A stretch of 64,000 bases of DNA from Treponema sp. UBA4692 (GTDB lineage Bacteria > Spirochaetota > Spirochaetia > Treponematales > Treponemataceae): assembly GCA_002404895.1 (NCBI GenBank), contig DHKO01000009.1:92596-156595 (forward strand), read 5' to 3'. Position numbers and translations under genes: made by a program. Positions 48,270 to 56,975 of this stretch are shown here, in pieces; within the stretch, counting starts at the first letter, position 1; every line of letters begins with the position of its first letter. The notes under the pieces were generated by a model that saw nothing but the letters and a program-made list of their open reading frames with translations, did no database searches and had not been told where the DNA came from.

Positions 48270-49883
48270 TTATTTTTCGATGATTTTATACATTGGGGAT
48301 TCGCCGGGGTGAAGCTCCAAAATGTGCTTTTCGCAGGGCAGAGCCTCGGTCGGGTCGTGCGTTACGTGTAGCATTGTTGTTTTTCCTGTTCCAGCGATTG
48401 TTTCAAGCAAGTCGAGAATTTTCTGCCTGTATGACTCGTCAAGTCCGTGGCAAGGCTCGTCAAGAATCAGAATTTTCGGGCTTTTCACGACCGCGCGCAA
48501 AATCAGGACTGCGCGCTGCTCGCCGTAGCTCAGATTGTTGAAGCTTTCATGCTCACGTCCCTCAAAGCCGGCGAGCTTCAGCCATTTTGCCGCTGTTGAA
48601 ATCTCAATGTCGGTTTTCTGCTCGTAGAGTCCGATTGAGTCTTTGAATCCTGAGATTATGACGCTTTCCAAGTCTGTGCTTCCGACCATTCTGTACTCAA
48701 CGTGCCAGCGGTAGCTCACGATTCCGAGATTTTTCTTTATGTCCCAGATTGTCTCTCCTGTTCCGCGCTTGCGTCCGAAAAGCCAGACATCATTTGCGAA
48801 AACCTGCTTGTTGTCGCCTGTGATAAGCTCGAGAAGAGTCGTTTTTCCGGAGCCGTTCGGTCCCCGGATAAGCCAGTGCTCGCCAGGAAGAACTGTCCAG
48901 CTGAAATTTTTCAGAACTTGATGCCCGTCCCAGCCGACATTCACATTGTTCATTTTTACGAGCGCGATTTTTTCGTTTTTCTCGCCGGTTTTGTTGCTGC
49001 CAGCGTTTTCTTCATTCTGGCTCTGGAGAATTTTTGTGCCGTTTTGAATGTCTTTCAGCTCGTTCACGAATTCTGTTTTTTCAGCGTCGCGTGTTTTCGC
49101 TTTTTCCTCGTTGCGTTTTTCTATGATTTTTTTATATTCAGAATGAGTTCCGCAGAAAGAGACTTCGTTTCCAGCGAATTCAAGCACATTTGTGATTGTC
49201 TCGGGGATTTCGTGATAGCGTTCCATTCCGAGAATTATGTTTGTTTCTGTGAGAGACTCGTTTTTTTGCTTTCCGACGATTGTCTGGAAAAATTCAAGGA
49301 GAATTGCGCGGCTTTGCGCGTCAAGGCCGGCGAACGGGTCGCTTAGAACAAGAAGATGCTTTTTGCTCAAAAGCGCGCGGCACAAAAGCGTTCTTCTGAT
49401 TTCGCCTGTGGACATAAATTTAAGCCCGCGGTCAAGAATTTTTTCAACGCCGCAGAGCTTTACTTCAGGCAGTGTTTCAAGCCTCTCTGCGATTTTTGGA
49501 AGCGGCTGGCTTCTGTGCTTTGCGTCAGGTCCTCCCAGAACTTCGCAGATGAATCTTCTTCCGGTTCTGCCCTCGTCGATTTTTCCGATGTATTCGCTTT
49601 CGTCCAAGTCCCGCTCCTCTTGGATAAGCCGCGCGGCGCGCTCAAGCGAGACTGTCTCGCAGGAATTTTCGAATTTGCTTGAATACGCGCCGGTTGAGTC
49701 GTTCGGAACGATTTGGTTCTCTCCTGAAAGCGCGCTCAAGAATGCGGCTTTTCCGCCTCCGTTCGGCCCGATTACAAGCCAGGCTTCGCCCGCGTTCATT
49801 TGCCAGCTTAAATTTTTGATTATTGTTCCGTGCAGATTCTGGACACGGCAATTGTTTATATAAACAAGTGAGTCTTTTTGCAT
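48270..49883 (-). CDS. Tandem ABC ATPase, ModF-like, with degenerate first half
   Basis: A 537-residue protein of two ATP-binding domains without membrane segments, like E. coli ModF (function unclear, molybdenum-related). The second half is canonical: Walker A GPNGSGKTT (341-349), signature LSYGEQR, Walker B ILILDEP, switch His in VTHD. The first half is altered: Walker A GPNGGGKAA lacks the Ser/Thr (Ala46), Walker B reads LLVLSDP (Ser181, Asp182 for Asp, Glu), and the switch His region reads GMERYHEIP. Its signature MSTGEIR is kept. It probably binds but does not hydrolyse ATP at one site. No permease gene adjoins it. TATACT lies ten bases before the ATG. Confidence 0.88.
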   Translation of the reverse strand: MQKDSLVYINNCRVQNLHGTIIKNLSWQMNAGEAWLVIGPNGGGKAAFLSALSGENQIVPNDSTGAYSSKFENSCETVSLERAARLIQEERDLDESEYIGKIDEGRTGRRFICEVLGGPDAKHRSQPLPKIAERLETLPEVKLCGVEKILDRGLKFMSTGEIRRTLLCRALLSKKHLLVLSDPFAGLDAQSRAILLEFFQTIVGKQKNESLTETNIILGMERYHEIPETITNVLEFAGNEVSFCGTHSEYKKIIEKRNEEKAKTRDAEKTEFVNELKDIQNGTKILQSQNEENAGSNKTGEKNEKIALVKMNNVNVGWDGHQVLKNFSWTVLPGEHWLIRGPNGSGKTTLLELITGDNKQVFANDVWLFGRKRGTGETIWDIKKNLGIVSYRWHVEYRMVGSTDLESVIISGFKDSIGLYEQKTDIEISTAAKWLKLAGFEGREHESFNNLSYGEQRAVLILRAVVKSPKILILDEPCHGLDESYRQKILDLLETIAGTGKTTMLHVTHDPTEALPCEKHILELHPGESPMYKIIEK

Positions 49884-49987
49884 AGTGAAAAAAGTATACT
49901 CAAGCGTTGTTTGATTTTCAATGAACAGGGATTTTTTGAAAGAAAAGCGATCCTTTGTTCTTGTTGATTTTTGCTGGAAAGAATCAA

Positions 49988-50130
49988 AATGCCCGCTCCC
50001 GCCTGCGCCGCTTTCTCCGCTGGGAGAGGAGCCTACGCCAGATAGAAGCGGCGTGCCGGAGTTTTCGCAGGCACGTTGCGAAGTGGAGCGCAGCGCAACG
50101 GAGCAATGCAACCGCGGATAGCTGGGCATT
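49988..50130. repeat. Repeat related to the GGGCGTT family, with AATGCCC/GGGCATT ends
   Basis: The ends AATGCCC and GGGCATT are inverted repeats. The inner sequence (GCAACGGAGCAATGC, GCGGATAGC) recalls the copies at 9111 and 47684, but the GCGTTAGGG end is missing. It lies between the chemoreceptor and the ABC gene, in the region upstream of the latter. Confidence 0.55.
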
Positions 50131-50193
50131 GTGTTTTATCGTCTGCGATGTTTCCAAGCGTTTTTTGCTTTTAGAAAGGTCCGTCCTGAAAAA

Positions 50194-52347
50194 TCAGACT
50201 TTGAAGAGGTCGATTTGACTTCCGATTTGCTGGATTGACTTTTGCATTGTGCCTGAAATGTCGCCGAGCGTGCTGCCGTTCTGGTCGATAAGCTCCGCGT
50301 CCGAGTAGATTTTCTGTACGCTTTGCTTCATTGCGGCGGTTGAGTTGTTAAGCTCGTGCACGGAATTCAGAATCGCCTTGTTGCCGGAAGACATCTGCGA
50401 AGACGATGAGCGGACTTCAAATGTCGCGTCGTTCACGATTTTCAGCGCGTCTGTAATCTGGCGGCTTCCGATTTCGCTTTCTTCCATCGCGGCCTTGATT
50501 TGCTCGATTAGCTGGTCGGTCGCCTGGATGTTTGAGCTTACGTAGCCGAACGCTTCTTTCGCCTCGCTTGACGAAGCCACAACGGTTATGATTGAGTCCT
50601 GAATTTTTTTCAGCTCCGCGCCGATTGCCTTTGACTGCTTTGCGGAATTTTCAGAAAGATTTCTGATTTCGTCCGCAACAACGCTGAATCCGCGTCCAGC
50701 GTCGCCTGCGTGCGCGGCCTCAATTGCGGCGTTCATTGCGAGAAGGTTTGTCTCGCTTGCGATTTTGCTGATTGTCGCGTTCGCGTTGAAAAGAATCCGG
50801 CTTTGCTCCTCGATTTCCTCAATCTGCGCGTTCACGATATTCTGTTTTTCAATTCCGTTTTTTGTGTATGATTCAAGCTCGTTGAACGCGTTCGCCATCT
50901 GCTCTGTGCTTTTTGAGACGGAATTTATGTTTCCGAGCATCTGCTCGATTGCCGCGCTTGCCTGGTTTACGCCGTTCGACTGGTTTTCAATCATCTTGTC
51001 CAGGCTTTCAATGTTCTGCGCAATCTGGGTTACGGAAGAGACTGTGTCGGAGACGCTCATGCTCTGGCTGTCAATCTGGGTTGTAACGTCCGCGATATTC
51101 GAGGAAATCTGGCTTATTGACGAATTTGTGAGCCGGGTTGTGTTCTGCATATCCTCGTCAACTTTTTGGAGAGCCGACTTTGAATTTTTTATCTCGCTGA
51201 TGATTGTGCGGAGATTCTCGATGAATGTGTTGAATCCCTGGACAACGCCGCCGATTTCATCTTTTGACTTGATGTCAAGGCGTTTTGTAAGGTCGGCGTC
51301 GCCTTTTGCGATGTCGTCGATTGAGTCGTTGAGAACTTGAAGCGGCCTTAAAAGGCGCGGCATATAAATCGCGATGAAAATCATGAGAAACAGGACGATT
51401 ATTAAGCAGCAGCCGACAATGTTTACCTGCATTTTGTTCGCCGATTTCATAACTTCGGTTTCAGGAATTGTGAGCGCGAAAGTCCATGAGGTTCCGGGAA
51501 TTTGCCCGTAGAAAACGTATTCTGTGATGTCCTTGTTCTTATTTTCAAGCTTCTGAGAGCCGTCGAATCCCATCGCGATGTTCTCCTGCATTGCCGTGTT
51601 TCCGATAATGCCCGAGGTTTCATCGTCCATATGCGAATAATTTTTCATGATTTCGTCTTCGTCTTTGTGGGCGATTACAGTTCCGTTGCCGTCGAGAATG
51701 AAAACATAGCCGTTCATGCTTTCATCGATTCTTGAAGTCTCAATGTGGAGAACGTCAAGCGGAAGCGCGCCTGCGATTAGTCCGAAAAGGGTGTTGTTTC
51801 TGTCTGTAATCGGCATTGCGAGATAGAAAAGATATTCGCCTGTCTCGTTTGATTTCTGAGGATTTGAGACGAAAGACGACTGCCCGACCTCGATGATTTC
51901 CTTGTAATACTGGTAATGCTTGCAGCTGAAAGACTCGCCCTTTGAGCTGTATGCCATTCCGTCGATTCCTGCGACCGCCACAAAGTCAAAATCCTCGCCG
52001 ATGAGCTGCTGGTTTTCCACCATAAACCGGCCTATTCCCTCAATGTCTCCGTCAAGAGCCGCATCGCATCTGGTTAGAATCCGCAAGTCCTTGAAATAGC
52101 TTTCCAGCCAGTAGGAAAGAGACGATATTGAGCGTTCTGAAATTATCGTGCTTAAGTCTGTGTATGATTTTAGATTGTCGCGCCTTGTCGTGAAGCCAAG
52201 AACAACTGTGAGCGCCGCAAAAAAGATTATCAGCAAAAAGAAAATTGAAATTTCGAGCTTGAAGGCAAGCGTGTTTGTAAACTTGCGTCTGATTTTTTTT
52301 GCTTTTGGAGATTTTGCTTTTTTCCCAGATGGCTTAAAGATTTTCAT
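50194..52347 (-). CDS. Methyl-accepting chemotaxis protein with periplasmic sensor
   Basis: A 717-residue transmembrane chemoreceptor. First membrane helix about 28-50, a periplasmic double-Cache-type sensor (about 52-320, with YYKEIIEVGQSSFVSNPQKS and GYVFILDGNGTVIAH), second membrane helix about 330-352, HAMP (RLLRPLQVLNDSIDDIAKGDADLTKRL), and a long cytoplasmic coiled coil whose tip (SETNLLAMNAAIEAAHAGDAGRGFSVVADEIR) binds CheA/CheW. The ligand is probably a small molecule. The N-terminus before the first helix is unusually basic (Lys-rich, 25 residues). GAGG precedes the ATG. Monocistronic. Confidence 0.95.
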   Translation of the reverse strand: MKIFKPSGKKAKSPKAKKIRRKFTNTLAFKLEISIFFLLIIFFAALTVVLGFTTRRDNLKSYTDLSTIISERSISSLSYWLESYFKDLRILTRCDAALDGDIEGIGRFMVENQQLIGEDFDFVAVAGIDGMAYSSKGESFSCKHYQYYKEIIEVGQSSFVSNPQKSNETGEYLFYLAMPITDRNNTLFGLIAGALPLDVLHIETSRIDESMNGYVFILDGNGTVIAHKDEDEIMKNYSHMDDETSGIIGNTAMQENIAMGFDGSQKLENKNKDITEYVFYGQIPGTSWTFALTIPETEVMKSANKMQVNIVGCCLIIVLFLMIFIAIYMPRLLRPLQVLNDSIDDIAKGDADLTKRLDIKSKDEIGGVVQGFNTFIENLRTIISEIKNSKSALQKVDEDMQNTTRLTNSSISQISSNIADVTTQIDSQSMSVSDTVSSVTQIAQNIESLDKMIENQSNGVNQASAAIEQMLGNINSVSKSTEQMANAFNELESYTKNGIEKQNIVNAQIEEIEEQSRILFNANATISKIASETNLLAMNAAIEAAHAGDAGRGFSVVADEIRNLSENSAKQSKAIGAELKKIQDSIITVVASSSEAKEAFGYVSSNIQATDQLIEQIKAAMEESEIGSRQITDALKIVNDATFEVRSSSSQMSSGNKAILNSVHELNNSTAAMKQSVQKIYSDAELIDQNGSTLGDISGTMQKSIQQIGSQIDLFKV

Positions 52348-52569
52348 AGCAGCCTCGTGCTCCGTTGAACAGGAGATTACAAGTTATTTTGGTCATAAAA
52401 ATGAACATTCCCTGCGCTTTTGAAGCCAGCAGAATCCGCTCATTGCAATAGATTATCGTCTTAAAAAATATAAAAATCAAATTTATAACAGTAAATATTT
52501 CTTTAGCAAATTCACAAGGATTGATTTATAATCTAAATGATAATTTTAATTAAAAAGAGGAGTCAAAGA

Positions 52570-52998
52570 ATGGCAAAATCAAAAGGTCGCGCGCTTAATC
52601 TTTTCCTGATTGGAATGGTTATTGTGGCAGTCGGATGCTTTCTTCCGCTCGCCTCGAGCAAGGCTTTCGGAAGCGGAGTAAGCGCTTTTGACGCAATCAC
52701 TTCGGACGGAAGCGGAAGCTTGAAAATAGGAGCGGTTCTTGCATTGCTTGGAGCTGTTGCCGGAGTCGTTTTCAGCTTTGTGGCTGTGAAAGGCGTTCCT
52801 GTAAGGCTTATCTCGCTGATTGTCTCAATCGCTGGCGGAATCTATGTTCTGGTGAATTATCTTAATGCGGGCGGGCTTGGAAAAAGCATTGTCAAAGGAT
52901 TTGCGAAAGTGACTCAGACCGGGCCTGGAATCGGATTTTTTGTGATTGTGATTGGCTGGATTTTGGCGATTGTCGGCTATATCAAGAATCGCGGCTAA
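52570..52998 (+). CDS. Small four-helix membrane protein
   Basis: A 142-residue integral-membrane protein with about four hydrophobic helices (10-30, 50-72, 78-97, 118-138) and no recognised family. GAGGAG about eight bases before the ATG at 52570 supports the start; a further start at 52537 in the same frame is within the leader. TATAAT at 52527-52532 may be the -10. It is alone, divergent from the chemoreceptor gene. The gap after it holds a repeat. Confidence 0.75.
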   Translation: MAKSKGRALNLFLIGMVIVAVGCFLPLASSKAFGSGVSAFDAITSDGSGSLKIGAVLALLGAVAGVVFSFVAVKGVPVRLISLIVSIAGGIYVLVNYLNAGGLGKSIVKGFAKVTQTGPGIGFFVIVIGWILAIVGYIKNRG

Positions 52999-53029
52999 AA
53001 TTAAAGAAAAATCTGAAAAAGGGGCAAAT

Positions 53030-53110
53030 ATGTCGTCATGCTGAATTTATTTGAGCATCTGTCCAAAATGCGGTTTGCAGATTTTGATGCGAAGCGGACT
53101 TGAATGTTAA
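53030..53110. repeat. Degenerate GTCATGCTGAA repeat
   Basis: GTCGTCATGCTGAATTTATTTGAGCATC, the hairpin stem of the family with one mismatch, followed by a GCGGTTTGCAGATTTTGATGCG variant. It occupies most of the gap between 52998 and the SlyX gene. Confidence 0.6.
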
Positions 53111-53203
53111 AACAGATTCAGATTTGAAGACTTGTTTTGGATTTGCTCCTTTTCGCTTTTGTTTCGAGCAAAATAATCCGCATTTATTTTGCGGCTTGGA
53201 ATC

Positions 53204-53410
53204 TTAGTAATGAGGCGGCTTCCTGTTTGGAATCTCCAAATTCTCTGACAAATCTCTTATTCTGCTTGAAAGAATTTTGTTTTCTTCTCTTAGAATCGTG
53301 ATTTGCTTTGACGCTTCAACGGCTTCTTCCTGAAGTTTTTGGATAAAATCGTCCATAAATGCGATTTTTGTTTCAAGCGTGATAAATCTTTCATCTGTTT
53401 CTTTTTCCAT
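53204..53410 (-). CDS. slyX: SlyX-family protein
   Basis: A 68-residue coiled-coil protein. The pattern ERFITLETKIAFMDDFIQKLQEEAV and the C-terminal PPHY match the SlyX family, a widespread small protein of unknown role. It starts 21 bases after the stop of the large spirochaetal protein gene and is probably on the same transcript. Confidence 0.85.
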   Translation of the reverse strand: MEKETDERFITLETKIAFMDDFIQKLQEEAVEASKQITILREENKILSSRIRDLSENLEIPNRKPPHY

Positions 53411-53431
53411 CTTTTTTCTCTTCTTGCGCTT

Positions 53432-55522
53432 TTACTGCGCGGCTGTTTTTTCAGATTGAGCCTGCGCCCTCTTCTGACGCTGCCTTTCGTAGTCGCGTTT
53501 TATGCGGTCGGCGAAAAGCTTGTTCTGGTCGGTTCTTTCTGGCGCGCTGAATGCAGGACCTCCGTCGTTCTCGTTTATCCTGTAGATTTTTGTGGAGTCC
53601 GCGCTGTAGGCAGGGCTTTTCTGGTCGTTTATCCACCAGTCGAGAACCGCAATCACGCAAAGCGCGTATTTTATGAGATTCGCGTTTGTGGCTGCCGAGT
53701 CTGTCTGCTTTTTTGCTCCGAGAAGAACGTCCATCCTTTTTGAAACAGGATTTGGAATGTCGAAGCGGTATTTTTCCCACGGATTTGAAATTCCGAAAAC
53801 CATTCCTTTCTGAGGAGCCGCGCTGTCGATGCTTTTTGAGATTTCCCTGAAAAAATTCAAAAGAAACGTGCTTCTAAGACATAGCGGTCGGTAAGGGCTG
53901 TCGTTTTTCGGCTTTTCAAGAAGAAGCTGGTCAAACGAGAAATGCGGCAGAAAATTGTATTTTGTCTGCCACAAAAGCGAGGTTATTATCTTCTTTCCGA
54001 AAAGAGAAGACTTGAAATCTCCCTGGCTGTATTCGTTGTTCACCAAATCCTTAATCTGGTCGGCGTAGTTTTTCTCAAAGAGAACCTCGCGGTACAAAGA
54101 CCATTCCCCGAGAATCGCCGATAGCTTGTCGTTGTCGTCTGCGTTGAGATTTTCCTCCGTAAAGGCGATGTTCCGGCAGCCCTGAAAAATGTCTTCGGTG
54201 ATTCTAAGCAAGGTGATTGTTATTTGAAGCGGATTTTCCGGGGCAAGCATATTGTAGCCGTCTCGGAACTGGTAGAGCGGCTGAAAATACGGATACATAT
54301 CCGGAAAATTTCTGAGATTCAAAAATCCTGCCTCCGGGAACATCGTGTCCAGAAGTTTCAGGCCTGCGTCAACCAAGTCGTTCTTTCTGCTTTCCTCTTC
54401 CTGCTTTTTCTTCTGCTCGATTACCTTTTCTGCTTCCTCTTTTTTCTGCTCTTCTGATTTCACTTCCGGCTTTTGCTCTTCAGGACGGCCAGCTTTTTTG
54501 TTCGGCAGAAGAAGATCGAATTTTGAAAGCTCCAGAAAGTTCAGAATGTTAGATGACTGCGTGAGAAAAAAATCCTGAAAATAGTCGAATTTGCTCGAGC
54601 ACATTCTCATCAAAAGCGGATAAAGTCCTTTTATGATTTGGCTGTAAGCGTAGAACCATTCGGTTATCGCGCCTTTGCAGAACGTCAGGGCTTTTTGCTG
54701 GTCGAATTTCGGATATTTTATGAGGTCGCTGTAAATTTCCTTGAAGATGTTGGAGATTTTTGTTTCTCCGAGATAATAAATCTTGATTAAATCGCGGTAA
54801 ACCGCCTTTACAAAAGGAATCATCATCGCGACTGTTGTCGTGTCGGCTGTGTCCTGAAGCGAGAGCGCAATCGCCTTTATCTCGTGCATTTTCCAGCTTC
54901 CGACGGTTTTCAGAATTCTGAATTTGTCTTCCTGAGATGTTATGATTTTTGACTTGTACGTTTCCGGCGCAATCTGAATCAGAGACTTTACGCTTGCGAT
55001 GAACGCCTGCAAATGCTCGACGTGCTTTTGAATGTCGTATTCAACGAAACTCCGCCTTACAAGCTCCATTCCGTTTTTCTTGAAATGCCGCATAAAATTG
55101 AAAAGGCCGTAGTTTGCCTTGATTTTAAAGTCCTCGCTCATCATCAGACGGTCCATGAGACTTTTTTCTTTGCCCGGAATTTCTGGAAGAATGTAAATAT
55201 TGCGCTGTTTTTTTTCTTTGACAGCATATCCATATTTGCTTCCTTTTGAGGAATCTTTTTCCGCGTCGTTTTTGCCGCTTTGAATTTCCGACGCTACACT
55301 TGAAGCTGATTTTCCGACGACTCTGCGCGAGTATTCTTCTGCTTTCGGGAAAGTTGAATAGTCAATCGGAGCTGATTTTTCCGTGAAAATTTCGCCGCCA
55401 AGCTTTTTCATCATTTTCTGGGCTTCGTTCTGGTCTATCGGCCCGATATTTCTTCTTGTCTGGTCGAGCGTTCCTGGCTCCCATTTCGCTTCCGGCTTTT
55501 TTGGTGCTTTGTATTCTTCCAT
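53432..55522 (-). CDS. Large cytoplasmic protein, apparently spirochaete-specific
   Basis: A 696-residue protein with no signal peptide or long membrane helix. Family not recognised. The N-terminal 120 residues are charged and low-complexity (Lys/Pro/Glu). The middle is helical with a Glu/Lys/Gln coiled-coil stretch near 350-385 (EEQKKEEAEKVIEQKKKQEE). The C-terminus is again Gln/Lys/Ala-rich. GAGG eight bases before the ATG supports the start. It is followed by slyX and preceded, after a 67-base gap holding three palindromes, by the DUF2804 gene. It could be a cytoskeletal or scaffolding protein, but there is no direct evidence. Confidence 0.7.
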   Translation of the reverse strand: MEEYKAPKKPEAKWEPGTLDQTRRNIGPIDQNEAQKMMKKLGGEIFTEKSAPIDYSTFPKAEEYSRRVVGKSASSVASEIQSGKNDAEKDSSKGSKYGYAVKEKKQRNIYILPEIPGKEKSLMDRLMMSEDFKIKANYGLFNFMRHFKKNGMELVRRSFVEYDIQKHVEHLQAFIASVKSLIQIAPETYKSKIITSQEDKFRILKTVGSWKMHEIKAIALSLQDTADTTTVAMMIPFVKAVYRDLIKIYYLGETKISNIFKEIYSDLIKYPKFDQQKALTFCKGAITEWFYAYSQIIKGLYPLLMRMCSSKFDYFQDFFLTQSSNILNFLELSKFDLLLPNKKAGRPEEQKPEVKSEEQKKEEAEKVIEQKKKQEEESRKNDLVDAGLKLLDTMFPEAGFLNLRNFPDMYPYFQPLYQFRDGYNMLAPENPLQITITLLRITEDIFQGCRNIAFTEENLNADDNDKLSAILGEWSLYREVLFEKNYADQIKDLVNNEYSQGDFKSSLFGKKIITSLLWQTKYNFLPHFSFDQLLLEKPKNDSPYRPLCLRSTFLLNFFREISKSIDSAAPQKGMVFGISNPWEKYRFDIPNPVSKRMDVLLGAKKQTDSAATNANLIKYALCVIAVLDWWINDQKSPAYSADSTKIYRINENDGGPAFSAPERTDQNKLFADRIKRDYERQRQKRAQAQSEKTAAQ

Positions 55523-55554
55523 TGATTTGCCTCGATTTTGTCCGCTTTGCTAAA

Positions 55555-55597
55555 GAATGTAACATTCTTGAATGCAACATTCTCGAATGTTACATTC
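55555..55597. repeat. Three 13-base palindromes at 15-base spacing
   Basis: GAATGTAACATTC, GAATGCAACATTC and GAATGTTACATTC start at 55555, 55570 and 55585. Each unit is nearly self-complementary (GAATG/CATTC), and the first and third are exact inverse complements of each other. They lie just upstream of the 696-residue protein gene and run into the end of the DUF2804 gene. Confidence 0.8.
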
Positions 55598-56660
55598 TGA
55601 GAATCTGCTTTTTTGCGATTCCCTCAAAATTATGCAGGACAATTTTCTCGTCGTTTTTTGTTTTTATTACGCCCTCGAACGTTCCGTAAATCGTGTTCAG
55701 CTGCGTTCTGAGAATCAAAAACGAAATGTCCCTGTAGACGCTGGAATTCGGCGTGAAAGTCAAATCGACCATATTCTCAAAGTCCTGAATAATCCATTTT
55801 TTGTTCAGACCGAAAGGGTGGGTGATTTTGACCGGCGGAAGCAGAGTGCATTCTCCGTTCACGCAGAGAACATTTCCATTTAAATTCTCGGAATCTACCG
55901 CGTTTTCTTGCGAGGTAAATATCTGAAACGAGAATTTTTTCCCGTCCGACTCGCCTGCGGCCGCCGCTACTTCTGAATTTGTGTGAAAGTTATAATAAGC
56001 CCTGTTCACGCAGAAAAGCGCGCTGCCTTCGGTGTCTTCCATAGTCGCGGATTCGGAGCTTCCTGTTTTTTCAAGCGTGAGCGCGCCGTGGATAACCGGC
56101 GTTGAAAGATAAGTTGCAATGCACCGTCTTTTTGACGGAAACGGAACAACGCTGTAAATTTCGTTTATGTTCGGGTTTGAATAATGCGCGATAAAAGCCG
56201 CGTTTGCCGACGGACGCGAAGAGTCGCCTTTAAGATTGAAAATCATCGAGATTCTGTCGTGCTTGTGGTCCCAGCTTATCCTGATGTATCTGTGGCGGTT
56301 GAAGCTTGCGCAGAATCCGTTTTTCATATTGTGCGGAATGAATCTTCTGCGCGGTCCCATAAATGAGCGGTATGCGTATTTCCTGCCGTTCCCCTTGTTC
56401 CAGAATGTAACATCCGCGAATCCGAAAATTTTGTGGTCAAAAAAATCTACAGTTCCGATGTAAGGTCCGATGTTGAAAAGGAACATAAGAGAACTTTGGA
56501 TGCGCAGGTTCGTCAAGACTGTTGGAAGCGGCGTGCCTGTGAAAGGTCCTCTTACGCCGCGTATATCCAGCTTTTCTGGGCAGCCATCAAATGCGCCGAA
56601 ATTTATTTTTCCGTTGTGGACGATTTTTTCCGGCGCGGCCGACGTGTTGCGAGTATACAT
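55590..56660 (-). CDS. DUF2804-family protein
   Basis: A 356-residue soluble protein of the DUF2804 family, lacking a signal peptide. Features include INFGAFDGCPEKLDIRG, the GYADVTFWNKG-like FGFADVTFWNKGNGRK, and the C-terminal FGLNKKWIIQDFENMVDLTF and YGTFEGVI segments. The function is unknown; some relatives have been placed near lipocalin- or hydratase-like folds, which is uncertain. A TTGGAT/TATAAT promoter (17-base spacing; -10 at 56668-56673) ends seven bases before the ATG at 56660, so the mRNA may be leaderless. Earlier in-frame starts would lie upstream of that promoter. Confidence 0.82.
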   Translation of the reverse strand: MYTRNTSAAPEKIVHNGKINFGAFDGCPEKLDIRGVRGPFTGTPLPTVLTNLRIQSSLMFLFNIGPYIGTVDFFDHKIFGFADVTFWNKGNGRKYAYRSFMGPRRRFIPHNMKNGFCASFNRHRYIRISWDHKHDRISMIFNLKGDSSRPSANAAFIAHYSNPNINEIYSVVPFPSKRRCIATYLSTPVIHGALTLEKTGSSESATMEDTEGSALFCVNRAYYNFHTNSEVAAAAGESDGKKFSFQIFTSQENAVDSENLNGNVLCVNGECTLLPPVKITHPFGLNKKWIIQDFENMVDLTFTPNSSVYRDISFLILRTQLNTIYGTFEGVIKTKNDEKIVLHNFEGIAKKQILRM

Positions 56661-56975
56661 TTTATTTATTATACCAAGCAGGCTGTAAAAATCCAATAAC
56701 AGTTTTTTAATGTTGAGAAAACAGCGTTTTAGTCGTAAAATTTGCTGGATTAGCCTGAGTTTCAAATTCTTTAATTTTGGAATTTTTCAGATTCAGGTTC
56801 ATGAATCTTGAATTTGAAATTTCAGAATCTTTTGAATTTCAATTCCGCAAATCTGGAATTTTTTGGATTTCGGTTTTCGGAGATTTTGATTTTGCAAATC
56901 TGATTTTCAGGCTTTCTTGAAAAGATTCTCGGGCTGAGCGCGGGAATGAAATTTTTTGCATCTTGGAGGCAACTT
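56661..56975. other. AT-rich intergenic region with quasi-repeats
   Basis: Between two divergent genes. It holds the promoter of the DUF2804 gene at the left. From about 56760 to 56900 a run of related short words (GAATTT, GGAATTTTT, GATTTTGATTTT) recurs. No open frame or RNA was recognised. Confidence 0.5.

Noticed and set aside
52453..52460. Minus-strand GACGATAA upstream of the chemoreceptor gene as a sigma-28 -10
   Set aside because: No TAAA box is found 15-16 bases upstream; the single hexamer match is not enough.
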